Below are positions 8,028 to 16,893 of a stretch of 34,355 nt of DNA, one piece after another. Under the pieces are notes generated by a model that searched no databases, was not told where the DNA came from, and saw nothing but the letters and a program-made list of their open reading frames with translations. Source of the stretch: Brachyspira pilosicoli (GTDB lineage Bacteria > Spirochaetota > Brachyspiria > Brachyspirales > Brachyspiraceae); NCBI RefSeq assembly GCF_036997485.1, contig NZ_JAWLPU010000006.1, forward strand, positions 1 through 34,355, written 5' to 3'. The translations under genes were made by a program, and so were the position numbers. The stretch's first letter is position 1. Each line of letters begins with the position of its first letter.

Positions 8028-9818
8028 TTAATAATCTTTTTTTAATTTTGTATTCACTAAAAATAATGAAGCATTAAGAAGTATAACCATTATAAGCAAA
8101 ATGCTTGCGGTAGCGAACGTTTGATTAATGTAAAGCCCCTCGCTTGAAAACATCCACATCATAACAGAAAAAGAACTTCCCGCACTAAAATAACCCTTAG
8201 GCATATACCTAACCGCACCTGCAGTATATATTAAAGCAGCACTCTCTCCAACTATCCTACCAATACTTAAAATAACAGAAGTCATTATTCCAGAGAAACC
8301 GCAAGGCAAAACTATCTTAAATATTGTTCTCACCTTTGAAGCCCCTAATGCTAAACTACCCTCTCTTAAACTTGGTGGAATTGATAGCAATGTTTCTTCT
8401 GTTTGTCTTATTATAGAAGGAAGTATTATTAACACTAATGTGAGAGAACCCGCTAATATGCTTCTTCCCATGCCAAACAAATTAGCAAATACCAACATAC
8501 CAAAAAGCCCAAACACTATTGAAGGTATTCCTGATAAACTGTCTGTAAATATTCTTATTATAGATATTAACTGACTCTTTGCTTTTGAATATTCTGTTAA
8601 ATAAATAGCAGCAAATACTCCTAATGGAATAGCTATTATTAAAGACATAAAAAGCATCATAGAAGTAGAAACTATTGCAGGCAAAAGCGTCATTTGTGAA
8701 TTGTTGCTTTCTCCAAAAAGTAAATTTAATGTTATATGAGGAAGTCCTCTAATAAGTATAAATAATACTATAAAAACTAAAAGCAGTGTAGATACAATAG
8801 AAGCAAACACAGAAATATATTCTAAAATATTAGCTTTTATAGTACTCATTTTCATGTCAAACTTCTTAAAAGAAAAATCATTTATATTTGTTTTAAGCTC
8901 TTTATTTTTTCTAAAAAGATTAGAAAAAGAAAATGAAAAATACAAATTATTTCTTTTTAGAATAGAAAGCACTATATTGATTATAAGTATAAATATTAGC
9001 AGCACAAAAGCAGTTGCAATTAATGCTGACCTGTGATTGCCTGTTGCATATCCCATCTCTAATGCTATATTAATAGTCATAGTTCTAAAATATGAGAATA
9101 AATCTTTAGGTATAAAAGGAGCATTACCTGCCACCATCATAACAGCCATAGTTTCCCCAATAGCCCTACCCATACCAAGTACTATAGCAGAAAATATACC
9201 CGACTTTGCAGCCTTTACTATAACACCAAAAATAGCTTGTGAATGAGTATTTCCCAAAGCCCTTGCACCATCATAATAATACTTATAAACAGCCTCTAAA
9301 TTGTATCTTGTAATTGATGTTATAGTAGGAAGTATCATTATAGCAAGTATTATAGAACTCGCTAACACTCCATCACCTACATTGTTTGGAGAGAAGTTTT
9401 TTAAGAAAGGCACTAATACCACCATTCCAAAAAATCCGTAAACAATAGATGGAATACCAGCAAGCAAATCTATTACCTGAGATAATATTGTTCTTATATT
9501 CTTTGGAGCAAACATTGATATATAAACTGCTGTAAAAAAACCAAATCCTCCTCCAAGAAATACAGAAAGAATTGTGATATATAAAGAGCCTACAATCATA
9601 GGCAATATTCCAAAATCCTTTGTTGAAGGCGACCAATTCATTCCAAAAACAAATTTAAAAAATCCAACCTCTTTAAATATTGGCACACTATAGATAAATA
9701 TAAAAATACATATTGAAAATACAACTATAACTGAAAATATAGAACATATAAAAAATATATATCTCATTATATTATCTATTATTTCATTAAACTTATATTT
9801 ATTAATATTCTTACTCAA
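8028..9818 (-). CDS. Fused phosphate permease PstC-PstA
   Basis: Both inner-membrane subunits of the phosphate importer lie on one 596-aa polypeptide. Residues 1 to about 292 correspond to PstC: about six membrane segments, a LLAGIPSIVYGFFG signature and an EAA loop with DGARALG near 184-208. Residues 293-330 are a polar Lys/Asn/Phe-rich linker. Residues 331-596 correspond to PstA, with its own SLSGIPSIVFGLFG and an EAA loop REGSLALGASK near 485-510. Each half has the coupling loop needed to contact PstB, so one chain could replace the usual PstC/PstA heterodimer. No internal stop or frameshift is visible. It sits between pstS and pstB. Confidence 0.92.
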   Translation of the reverse strand: MSKNINKYKFNEIIDNIMRYIFFICSIFSVIVVFSICIFIFIYSVPIFKEVGFFKFVFGMNWSPSTKDFGILPMIVGSLYITILSVFLGGGFGFFTAVYISMFAPKNIRTILSQVIDLLAGIPSIVYGFFGMVVLVPFLKNFSPNNVGDGVLASSIILAIMILPTITSITRYNLEAVYKYYYDGARALGNTHSQAIFGVIVKAAKSGIFSAIVLGMGRAIGETMAVMMVAGNAPFIPKDLFSYFRTMTINIALEMGYATGNHRSALIATAFVLLIFILIINIVLSILKRNNLYFSFSFSNLFRKNKELKTNINDFSFKKFDMKMSTIKANILEYISVFASIVSTLLLVFIVLFILIRGLPHITLNLLFGESNNSQMTLLPAIVSTSMMLFMSLIIAIPLGVFAAIYLTEYSKAKSQLISIIRIFTDSLSGIPSIVFGLFGMLVFANLFGMGRSILAGSLTLVLIILPSIIRQTEETLLSIPPSLREGSLALGASKVRTIFKIVLPCGFSGIMTSVILSIGRIVGESAALIYTAGAVRYMPKGYFSAGSSFSVMMWMFSSEGLYINQTFATASILLIMVILLNASLFLVNTKLKKDY

Positions 9819-9853
9819 AATAAATGTCCTTAAAAATTACTTAGAAATAAAAA

Positions 9854-9887
9854 AAGCCGATATACAAAAAATATTGTACATCGACTT
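9854..9887 (-). terminator. Terminator between pstS and the permease gene
   Basis: A 14-bp stem (two G-U pairs on the - strand) with a short A/T loop is followed on the - strand by seven or more T. It lies right after pstS and within the operon. Partial termination here would give more PstS than membrane subunits, as is common for binding proteins. Confidence 0.7.
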
Positions 9888-9899
9888 ATTCATTTCAAA

Positions 9900-10706
9900 T
9901 TAGTTAGCTACATAGCCATTTTCATTTATGACCGCTTTCCCTGCTTCACTATTAATGAAGTCTAAGAACGCCTTAGTTCCTTCATCAAGTTCTACACCCT
10001 TTTTAGTGAATATATAGAAAGGACGGTATAGCTTGTAAGCATCACTTTTAATATTTTCTACTGATGCTTGAACGTATTCATTTTGTCCTTTTGCTTTATA
10101 TGCTAAAGGCTTTATTGTATCATCAATAGAACCCAAAGAAATATATCCAATCTTTGAAGCATCACTCATTACTGATGTCTTTACCTTTCCTGTTCCATCT
10201 AATATTTCAACAGTTGCAGGTAATGGATTTTCTTTGCCGATAGAAGTTAAGTCTGTAAAAGCACTTCTTGTACCAGAACCGTCTTCTCTTGAAATAGATT
10301 TAGTTACACTTCCTATAGCAGTATTGTTCATGTAAAGGTTGTATAATTCTTCTTCGCTTATCTGAGCAATGTCAGCATCTTTATTAGCGATGATTACTAT
10401 ACCATCTTGACACAATAAATAAGCATCTAAACTTGGTAACTCATCTTCTTTCAAATTTCTTGAAGCCATACCTATATTGTTGTTGCCGTTTATAGTGTCC
10501 TGAACTCCAATAGTTGAATCTGATGTTTCTACTGTTACAGTATAGTTAGAATTAACTTCTTCAAATTTTTCAGCTAATTTGAACATTAGAGGGGAAACTG
10601 AAGAAGAACCTGTTATAACGATATCAGTAGAACTAGAGGCGCCGCCGCCGCAAGAAGTAAGCATGATCATGCTCACGAGACTTAAGAAAATCAAAATCTT
10701 TTTCAT
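9900..10706 (-). CDS. pstS: Phosphate-binding lipoprotein PstS
   Basis: Periplasmic phosphate receptor of the Pst importer. A lipoprotein signal peptide ends in the lipobox LTSC with Cys at residue 19, followed by a GGGASSS spacer. Phosphate-binding loops typical of PstS are visible: the N-terminal GSSSVSP and the later SREDGSGTRSAF, in which Arg, Asp, Ser and Thr contact phosphate. The 268 aa length fits the shorter PstS class. AGGAG precedes the ATG. It is the first gene of the operon, behind a strong promoter. Confidence 0.94.
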   Translation of the reverse strand: MKKILIFLSLVSMIMLTSCGGGASSSTDIVITGSSSVSPLMFKLAEKFEEVNSNYTVTVETSDSTIGVQDTINGNNNIGMASRNLKEDELPSLDAYLLCQDGIVIIANKDADIAQISEEELYNLYMNNTAIGSVTKSISREDGSGTRSAFTDLTSIGKENPLPATVEILDGTGKVKTSVMSDASKIGYISLGSIDDTIKPLAYKAKGQNEYVQASVENIKSDAYKLYRPFYIFTKKGVELDEGTKAFLDFINSEAGKAVINENGYVAN

Positions 10707-10776
10707 AATATTGATTTACTCCTAAATAGTTTTAATTGCCAAATTCAAAAAGAACAGCTCTTGAATTGACACAAGT

Positions 10777-10805
10777 CTTATATAGTAAAATAACAATTAT
10801 GTCAA
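10777..10805 (-). promoter_or_regulatory. Promoter of the pst operon
   Basis: On the - strand TTGACA (10800-10805), 17 bases, then TATAAG (10777-10782). The start would be near 10770, giving a leader of about 65 bases. The rest of the gap up to the galactosidase terminator (10806-11048) is very AT-rich and I see nothing else in it. No clear Pho box can be assigned. Confidence 0.65.
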
Positions 10806-11048
10806 TACAAAAAAATAAATTTATTATTATTTTTCAAATTTTATTTTTTAAAATTTTTAATAATATAAATGAAGAGTTTCATTAATTATGAGGTTTTATT
10901 TTACAATAATAGCTTTTTTATAAAAAATTTTTATTGATAATTTTATTCACGAATTTTTAAAAAATATTGAAATATAATTTTTTATCAAACAGTATTTGTT
11001 AAAAAAATTTTTTATCTTGCAATAAATCAAAAAAATATAAACAAAAAA

Positions 11049-11103
11049 AATAGTATCAAGCATTATTATGTTAATTATATTATGTTAATTGCTTGATACT
11101 ATT
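11049..11103 (-). terminator. Terminator of the alpha-galactosidase gene
   Basis: A perfect 14-bp stem (AATAGTATCAAGCA with TGCTTGATACTATT) has a 27-base AT-rich loop containing two copies of TATGTTAATT. A run of T follows it on the - strand. Confidence 0.75.
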
Positions 11104-11120
11104 ATTTTTGTCAATAAAAA

Positions 11121-13313
11121 TTAATCAATCTTTTTTATTATCCATTGAATAGCTATAGCATCTTCCACTATCTCTCCAAGCACAAGACCAATATTCATTA
11201 ACTCTTCTCCAGTGTATATTTTATCAGAGTCATTTACTTTATATTTAGCTTTAGAGTCTAATGCCTGTAAACGCAAACGCTTTGTTAATAAATTAGGAAT
11301 TACATTTATTTGAACATAATTTACAACTATAGTTTTTTCATCAATGCTCTTATGAAGCCAAGCATATTCATTTCCAGCATCTAAACCTTTTAATCTGTAA
11401 AGACTTCCAAACTGAACAGTGCTTCTTATGCTTTTATAAACTTCTAATTTTTCTGATATAATTTTTCTGTCTTCTTCACTTATTTTATTTAAGTTTAATT
11501 CTAATCCCAAATTACCCCACATAGCAACATTTGCTCTTGTTTCTATTCTTTCTTTTCTATGTGTTTGATGATTAGGTATATCAGAAATATGACAAGCTAA
11601 AGATATTGAAGGATAAATTAAAGAAGCTCCATATTGTATAGCAAGTCTTTCTATAGCATCAGTATCATCACTTGTCCAAACCTGAGGCATATAATAAAGC
11701 ATACCCGCATCGCATCTTCCGCCGCCGCCTGCACAACTTTCAAATAATACATTAGGAAATGCATTGACTACTTTTTCTAATACACCATAAAGACCTAACA
11801 TATATCTATGAGCCTGTTCTTTTTGTTTTTCAGGTTTTAGATAAGATGAACCTAAATTTGTAATATTTCTATTCATATCCCATTTAACATAAGAAATATT
11901 ATTTTTAGATAAAATGTCAGTCATAAAGTTTATTATATAATCGCATACTTCAGGATTGCTTAAATCTAATACATACTGATATCTTGAAGTCTCTATTTTT
12001 CTGCCTTTAACTTGAATAGCCCACTCTGGGTGTTTTCTAAATAAATCACTATCAGGAGATATCATTTCAGGTTCAAACCATAATCCAAAACTTAATCCGC
12101 TTTTGTTTATGTCATCTATCAAAGAAGATAAACTTCCACCAAGTTTTTTTTCATTAGGTATCCAATCGCCCAAAGAACTTTTATCATCATCTCTTTTTCC
12201 AAACCAACCATCATCTAATACAAATAATTCAGCTCCTATATTTTTAGCCTCTTTAGCCAATTTTAAAAGACTCTCTTTATTAAAATCAAAATAGTTAGAT
12301 TCCCAACTGTTTATCAAAATAGGACGCTCTTTATAAGCATATTTTTTTGACATTAAACAATCCTGATAAAGTTTGTGGAAAGTTCTTGACATATCTCCTA
12401 AACCTTTGTTTGTATACACAAGCACAGCTTCAGGAGTTTGGAACTCTTCATTAGGCATTAATGTCCAGCCGAAATCAAAATCATTTATACCTATTTGAAA
12501 TCTGGTATTTAAATGCATATCTACTTCAGCACTTGCTTTGAAATTTCCGCTGTATACGAAATTCATAGCATATACTTCTCCATTATTTTCATCAGTATTA
12601 GGAGATATTAAAGCAGCAAACGGATTTTGACCATGTCCTGATGCCCCTCTCGCACTTCCTATAGACTGCATTCCCTGCTCTAATCTTCTTCTTTTAATAT
12701 GGCATTCTCTTCCCCAAGAACCAGCTAAATGAAGCAATTCAAAATTTGATTCCTGAAGGTCTATATTTGCTGACATTATTTTTTCTATGTATAAAGAATC
12801 TGTTTCATTTTTATTTATTACTTTTACTGATTTTGTTATAGCGTTATATTTTTCAAATACAGCTAAAGTAATTATTACTTCAATTTTTTTTAATTCATCA
12901 AATAAAACTAATTCTAATACTTCACTATGCTCATCTGATAATACTGTTGGAAGTCCTTCTAATTTCTTTTTAGTTTTATATATGTTATGTGATTTATAAC
13001 GCAAGTCTGTTATTCTTGAACCATCTTTATGCACAAAATGGAATGCTGGTTCTTTTAAATCTGTATAGCCGTAAGAAGGATATATTTGAGGTATTACTTC
13101 AAGTTGGAATTTTTTTCTGTTGTCAGTATCTGCCATATAATTAGCTTCAGTTATTCCATCAATAATATAATCTATGCTGCTTGCCTCTATTTTTGCTCCC
13201 CAATATGGCATAAATACATAATTATCCTCATGCACCATTAATACCAAAGATGACGAGATGGTGTTTAAAAAGAATAATTTTCTTTTCTTATCATTTTCAA
13301 TAATGCTAATCAT
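11121..13313 (-). CDS. Alpha-galactosidase, glycoside hydrolase family 36
   Basis: Hydrolyses terminal alpha-1,6-galactose from oligosaccharides such as melibiose and raffinose. The 730-aa size fits the large bacterial GH36 enzymes. Visible motifs are LFVLDDGWFGKRDDD, the nucleophile motif YVKWDMN (Asp479), the SCAGGGGRCD block, and the acid/base motif WTSDDTD (Asp549). These positions lie within a residue of those I recall for the Geobacillus enzyme AgaA. An N-terminal beta-supersandwich domain (about 1-320) precedes the barrel. There is no signal peptide, so it is probably cytoplasmic. AGGAG lies about 9-10 bases before the ATG. It is a single-gene unit with its own promoter and terminator, and no sugar transporter adjoins it here. 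Confidence 0.95.
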   Translation of the reverse strand: MISIIENDKKRKLFFLNTISSSLVLMVHEDNYVFMPYWGAKIEASSIDYIIDGITEANYMADTDNRKKFQLEVIPQIYPSYGYTDLKEPAFHFVHKDGSRITDLRYKSHNIYKTKKKLEGLPTVLSDEHSEVLELVLFDELKKIEVIITLAVFEKYNAITKSVKVINKNETDSLYIEKIMSANIDLQESNFELLHLAGSWGRECHIKRRRLEQGMQSIGSARGASGHGQNPFAALISPNTDENNGEVYAMNFVYSGNFKASAEVDMHLNTRFQIGINDFDFGWTLMPNEEFQTPEAVLVYTNKGLGDMSRTFHKLYQDCLMSKKYAYKERPILINSWESNYFDFNKESLLKLAKEAKNIGAELFVLDDGWFGKRDDDKSSLGDWIPNEKKLGGSLSSLIDDINKSGLSFGLWFEPEMISPDSDLFRKHPEWAIQVKGRKIETSRYQYVLDLSNPEVCDYIINFMTDILSKNNISYVKWDMNRNITNLGSSYLKPEKQKEQAHRYMLGLYGVLEKVVNAFPNVLFESCAGGGGRCDAGMLYYMPQVWTSDDTDAIERLAIQYGASLIYPSISLACHISDIPNHQTHRKERIETRANVAMWGNLGLELNLNKISEEDRKIISEKLEVYKSIRSTVQFGSLYRLKGLDAGNEYAWLHKSIDEKTIVVNYVQINVIPNLLTKRLRLQALDSKAKYKVNDSDKIYTGEELMNIGLVLGEIVEDAIAIQWIIKKID

Positions 13314-13378
13314 TTTACATAACTCCTAAAATAAATTTATATAAATAAAATCATAATATTTGTTAATATAATTATATA

Positions 13379-13407
13379 AATATATAAAACTGCTTTCATT
13401 CTGTCAA
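13379..13407 (-). promoter_or_regulatory. Promoter of the alpha-galactosidase gene
   Basis: On the - strand TTGACA (13402-13407), 17 bases, TATATT (13379-13384). No cre-like or other operator is evident nearby. Confidence 0.6.
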
Positions 13408-13535
13408 CTTATTATTGTTGTTTTTATACAAAAAAAACTTATAAAACTTAAATAAAATACTTGGTAAATATTAAAAAAAATAATCGAAACACAAAATCTA
13501 TCTTTAATAGGAATATTAATCATATTATAAAAAAT

Positions 13536-13566
13536 AATAGCCAACCGAAAAAATCGATTGACTATT
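13536..13566 (-). terminator. Terminator of the catalase gene
   Basis: A 13-bp stem with two G-U pairs on the - strand (AATAGTCAATCGA with TCGGTTGGCTATT), a loop of 5 T, and TTATTTTTT after it on the - strand. Confidence 0.8.
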
Positions 13567-13600
13567 ATCGTATTATTTATGGAGATTGTTATTTAGTTGT

Positions 13601-15052
13601 TTATTTTATATCATTCTCATTAAAACCTAATGCTTTAGCAACTCCAAGTCCATAAGCTTTATCAACATTCATACAGTTTTTAATATGCCTTAATTGTACT
13701 TCTTTAGTAACACCATTCATATCTCTTGCTGTATTTTCAAACAACACTTGTTTTTGTGCATCTGTCATAAGATTAAATAAAGCTCTTGCATCAGTGTAAT
13801 AATCATCATCATCTTCTCTATGGTCATATCTATAAGCATCGCCGTAAATCTTCAAAGGCGGTTCAGCATATTCTCTTTGCTCTTTCCATTCGCCTTGTGA
13901 GTTTGGCTCATATTCAACTTTAGAACCATTAGACTCTACTCTCATATATCCATCTCTGTGATAAGTGTTAGGTTTAAACTTAGGAGCATTTACTGGTATG
14001 CTTGCATAATTAACACCTAATCTATATCTTTGAGTGTCAGTGTATGAGAATAATCTTCCTTGAAGCATTCTGTCTGGTGAGAATCCAATGCCCGGAACTA
14101 TTGTAGAAGGACTAAATGCTGATTGCTCTACTTCTGCAAAATAGTTTTCAGGGTTTCTATTTAATTCTAAAACACCAACATCAATTAAAGGATATTCTTT
14201 TTGTGACCAAGTTTTTGTTAAGTCAAACGGGTTTCTTTTGCTTGCATTTGCTTGTTCTTCAGTCATTATTTGAATTTTCATGTTCCATTTAGGGAAGTCG
14301 CCTCTCTCTATAGCTTCAAACAAATCTTTTTGAGAGCTTTCTCTGTCTTTTGCTATTATTGCTGCAGCTTCTTCATCTGTAAGGTTTTTAATTCCTTGCT
14401 GAGTTTTAAAATGGAATTTTACCCAATATCTTTTACCTTCTTTGTTTATAAAGCTATAAGCATGACTGCTAAATCCATGCATATGCCTATAACTATAAGG
14501 TATACCTCTATCGCTCATATCTATAGTTATTTGGTGAATAGCTTCAGGAAGTGAAGTTAAAAAATCCCATTTATTTTGAGCACTTCTCATATTAGTTTTT
14601 GGATCTCTTTTTACAGCATGGTTCAAGTCTGGGAATTTCAAAGGGTCTCTAAAATAAAATACAGGAGTATTGTTTCCTACCAAGTCCCAGTTTCCTTCTT
14701 CAGTGTAGAACTTAATAGCAAATCCTCTTATATCTCTCTCAGCATCAGCAGCCCCTCTCTCTCCAGCAACAGTAGAAAATCTTACAAATAAATCTGTTTT
14801 CTTTCCAACTTCAGAGAATATTTTTGCTTTAGTATATTTTGTTATATCATGAGTAACCGTAAATGTACCATAAGCCCCAGAACCTTTAGCGTGCATTCTT
14901 CTTTCTGGTATAACTTCTCTATCAAAATGTGCCATCTTTTCCATAAACCATACATCTTGAAGCAGCATAGGTCCTCTTGCACCTGCTGTCATAGAATGTT
15001 GATTGTTTTCTACTGGGGCACCGAATTCTGTTGTTAATTTTTTATCTGACAT
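13601..15052 (-). CDS. katA: Haem catalase, small-subunit clade
   Basis: Converts hydrogen peroxide to water and oxygen. It contains the distal His54 in [10 protein letters not shown], Asn127 in [12 protein letters not shown], and the proximal haem ligand Tyr337 in [14 protein letters not shown]. The 483-aa length and the sequence style fit clade-3 monofunctional catalases. There is no signal peptide, so it is cytoplasmic. AAGGAG lies 8 bases before the ATG. It is a single-gene unit. A perfect 7-1-7 palindrome lies just downstream of its promoter, suggesting control by a Fur-family repressor such as PerR. In an anaerobe it would serve oxygen tolerance in the oxygenated zone near the gut mucosa (inference). 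Confidence 0.97.
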   Translation of the reverse strand: MSDKKLTTEFGAPVENNQHSMTAGARGPMLLQDVWFMEKMAHFDREVIPERRMHAKGSGAYGTFTVTHDITKYTKAKIFSEVGKKTDLFVRFSTVAGERGAADAERDIRGFAIKFYTEEGNWDLVGNNTPVFYFRDPLKFPDLNHAVKRDPKTNMRSAQNKWDFLTSLPEAIHQITIDMSDRGIPYSYRHMHGFSSHAYSFINKEGKRYWVKFHFKTQQGIKNLTDEEAAAIIAKDRESSQKDLFEAIERGDFPKWNMKIQIMTEEQANASKRNPFDLTKTWSQKEYPLIDVGVLELNRNPENYFAEVEQSAFSPSTIVPGIGFSPDRMLQGRLFSYTDTQRYRLGVNYASIPVNAPKFKPNTYHRDGYMRVESNGSKVEYEPNSQGEWKEQREYAEPPLKIYGDAYRYDHREDDDDYYTDARALFNLMTDAQKQVLFENTARDMNGVTKEVQLRHIKNCMNVDKAYGLGVAKALGFNENDIK

Positions 15053-15071
15053 CTTAATTACTCCTTATTAG

Positions 15072-15086
15072 TATTAATTATTAATA
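15072..15086 (-). promoter_or_regulatory. 7-1-7 palindrome, possible PerR/Fur-family operator
   Basis: TATTAAT-T-ATTAATA is a perfect 15-base inverted repeat between the catalase -10 element and its start codon, at about the transcription start. Its arms match the PerR consensus half-site (TTATAAT) at 5 of 7 positions. AT-rich DNA makes chance palindromes common, so this is tentative. Confidence 0.35.
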
Positions 15087-15091
15087 AATAT

Positions 15092-15120
15092 AATATACTA
15101 CATAAATATAGTTATTGCAA
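15092..15120 (-). promoter_or_regulatory. Promoter of the catalase gene
   Basis: On the - strand TTGCAA (15115-15120), 17 bases, TATATT (15092-15097). The predicted start near 15085 falls inside the palindrome at 15072-15086. Confidence 0.6.
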
Positions 15121-15281
15121 GACTAAAACCACATATTTTTCATGAAAAATGCAATATTTTTTATTTTTTTTATAAACAAAAGATAAATACACAATAAGAT
15201 TATGATAATTAATAAAAATATTTATTAAAAATGCATAGTAATTTTAAAAAATTTATTTTTTAATTTCATTTATAAAATTAC

Positions 15282-15309
15282 TTGATATAAAAACATAATA
15301 ATTTATAAT
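15282..15309 (+). promoter_or_regulatory. Promoter of the first lipoprotein group
   Basis: TTGATA (15282-15287), a 16-base spacer and TATAAT (15304-15309). The same elements with the same spacing recur before the two cobalamin riboswitches, preceded by the same TTTATAAAATT stretch, so all three are copies of one module. Confidence 0.75.
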
Positions 15310-15335
15310 ATTTTTATAAAAATATATTTTTAATG

Positions 15336-15467
15336 AATAAATGAATGAGGATAAAAAAACTCTTTCGTTATAAAACAATATTAAAGGTTAATTCATATAA
15401 AAAATTAACGCAATCAGATAGTATTTCATACAGATGAGTGCACTATCTAAAAATTGCACTCTTTTAT
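15336..15467 (+). promoter_or_regulatory. Degenerate cobalamin-riboswitch-like leader with terminator
   Basis: It aligns along its length with the two intact cobalamin riboswitches downstream: GAATGA at the 5' side, a GTTAATT/AATTAAC helix in the middle, and GAGTGCACTATC followed by TGCACTCTTTTATT (stem 15436-15442 with 15455-15461). The key conserved parts have changed. GGTGA is altered, the box GCTGGCACGCAACCGTAA reads GTTATAAAACAATATTAA, and GTCGGATACC reads ATCAGATAGT. It is therefore either a decayed riboswitch that leaves only the terminator or a variant with altered ligand use. Confidence 0.6.
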
Positions 15468-15511
15468 TAAACAGCTTTTAAAAATTAAAATAAACAAAAG
15501 GAGCATTATTT

Positions 15512-16051
15512 ATGCAAAAAAGAATTAAAATTTTATTAACGTTATTACTAATGATATTAACCTTAGCAATATCATGTTCAAGCCCTAATGACCCAACAGA
15601 AAATCCAAATATCCCACCAGATAACGAATGGGTAAATAATCCTAATTTTACTACATTAAAACAAAAGTGGCAAGATAATGACACAAGTTTTGGAATTACT
15701 CAATATATTATTACAGATAATAAATTTGATAATTTATATGATAATACAGTAAGCTATTCTTTTGATATAAAATATATTTCTTGGGTTAGTGAAACTGCGG
15801 GTATAATATATGGACAATACACAGTTAATGATGATAATTCAGTAATTGGAAAATGGTATGCTGTTTCATTTAAAGATTTAACTGCAACAACTATAAAAAT
15901 TTGCGGAGCAAGTAAGCAAATAGGAACTGACCCTAATACGGAGTGGGGAATTTATGATTTTTCTGCTGAAAATTTAAAAGAAGCTATTTCAAAATTCACT
16001 GAAGCAAATGGTTATTTTAGTTATTACTCTGATTGTACTTCTGTAAAATAA
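15512..16051 (+). CDS. Putative B12-regulon lipoprotein, family A, copy 1
   Basis: No known family is recognised. The 179-aa product has a lipoprotein signal peptide (MQKRIKILLTLLLMILTLAISC, lipid Cys at 22), then an Asn/Pro-rich tether (SSPNDPTENPNIPPDN). The domain shows family A landmarks shared with three other genes here: a Trp near the start (KQKW), WVSETAGIIYGQYT and KWYAVSFKDLTATTI. Two Cys (in KICGAS and SDCTS) are not shared by the family. AAAGGAG lies about 8 bases before the ATG. It is the first gene after the degenerate riboswitch leader and 23 bases ahead of a family B gene. Probably anchored in an outer or inner membrane leaflet; a corrinoid-related role is inferred from its neighbours. 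Confidence 0.75.
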   Translation: MQKRIKILLTLLLMILTLAISCSSPNDPTENPNIPPDNEWVNNPNFTTLKQKWQDNDTSFGITQYIITDNKFDNLYDNTVSYSFDIKYISWVSETAGIIYGQYTVNDDNSVIGKWYAVSFKDLTATTIKICGASKQIGTDPNTEWGIYDFSAENLKEAISKFTEANGYFSYYSDCTSVK

Positions 16052-16074
16052 ATTAGACTTTTTAGAGGTTTATT

Positions 16075-16617
16075 ATGACAGTAAAAAAATCATATTTATT
16101 AATTATAATATTTTTATTAATAATATCATGTTCTAATCCTTCTACAAATCCTGATAATAATAATACATCATCAATAAAAGCTATAACTTCAGGAGTACAT
16201 ACTATACAATATGGCAGTAAAACTTCTGAAATTGATGTAACTGATAAGGCTAAACTAAAAAATTTATGGATTGGTTTAGCGGGGGGACAAACTGTTTATA
16301 AAGCAAATAATTATAATGTTATAACAGGGAAGTTTGACAATAATGCTAATTACTATGACAGCACTGACGAAGTAAATATCAGAACTAAATTTATAGAATG
16401 TGCAGTATATGAGTATAATAATAAAAAATATCTTGCGGCAATATATTGGGATAATAAAAATCCTGGTATGCCTAGTTCATTCCGTCTAATAATCTTTGAT
16501 GATAAAGGCACTGAAGATGGGTGGTATGGCGGCGGAAACGATGAAGCTGTTATACCAAATGAAAATACTCAATGGATTAAATATAGTTTTGCTTTAGGAT
16601 ATATACAAAACTATTAA
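16075..16617 (+). CDS. Putative B12-regulon lipoprotein, family B, copy 1
   Basis: Function unknown, 180 aa. The lipoprotein signal ends LLIISC (Cys 19), followed by a Ser/Asn/Pro tether. Family B landmarks shared with two other genes here are LWxxL..QTVYKA, a VITGKF..NANYYD block, R-T-KF, AAIYWDN, the RLIIFDDKG strand, WYGGGNDEAVIP and a C-terminal W-KYSFALGYI. The many aromatic residues (WYGGG, NYY, GYI) suggest a compact beta-rich ligand-binding domain. GAGG lies 7 bases before the ATG. It follows the family A gene directly, and an intrinsic terminator closes this two-gene group. Confidence 0.75.
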   Translation: MTVKKSYLLIIIFLLIISCSNPSTNPDNNNTSSIKAITSGVHTIQYGSKTSEIDVTDKAKLKNLWIGLAGGQTVYKANNYNVITGKFDNNANYYDSTDEVNIRTKFIECAVYEYNNKKYLAAIYWDNKNPGMPSSFRLIIFDDKGTEDGWYGGGNDEAVIPNENTQWIKYSFALGYIQNY

Positions 16618-16625
16618 AATACATA

Positions 16626-16653
16626 AAAGGGCGGTTAAGAACCGTCCTTTTTT
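16626..16653 (+). terminator. Terminator of the first lipoprotein pair
   Basis: AAAGGGCGGTT pairs with AACCGTCCTTT (one G-U) around AAG, followed by a T run. It ends the copy-1 A/B gene pair. Confidence 0.85.
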
Positions 16654-16853
16654 ATAGGCAACAATATTATTAAACACAAAAAACTGCAATTTTTATCTAC
16701 AAATAAAAATATTATTTATAAAAGCACCTACAGTAGTTTTTATATTATTTTTAATTTATATATATAAACAACTATTATGTTACCATTTTTTATGCAAAAA
16801 TAATAATTTTTTTAAATTATGTAATATTTTTTTATTTTATTTATAAAATTTAA

Positions 16854-16881
16854 TTGATATAAAAAATATATTATATATAAT
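16854..16881 (+). promoter_or_regulatory. Promoter of the second lipoprotein group
   Basis: TTGATA (16854-16859), 16 bases, TATAAT (16876-16881). It is nearly identical to the promoters at 15282 and 18302. Confidence 0.8.
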
Positions 16882-16893
16882 TATCACATGTAA

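Noticed and set aside
8990-9030. Possibility that the PstC-PstA fusion is a sequencing artefact
   Set aside because: The linker is a continuous, polar coding stretch with no leftover stop or start context, and both halves stay in one frame. It still needs checking against reads.
13461-13655. A small + strand frame across the catalase terminator
   Set aside because: It runs through the terminator stem and into the 3' end of the catalase gene. The product is low-complexity Asn/Lys and nothing supports translation.
14252-15037. Several open frames antisense to the catalase gene
   Set aside because: They are rich in Cys, Phe, His and Ser as expected for shadows of a coding strand, and have no motifs or ribosome sites.
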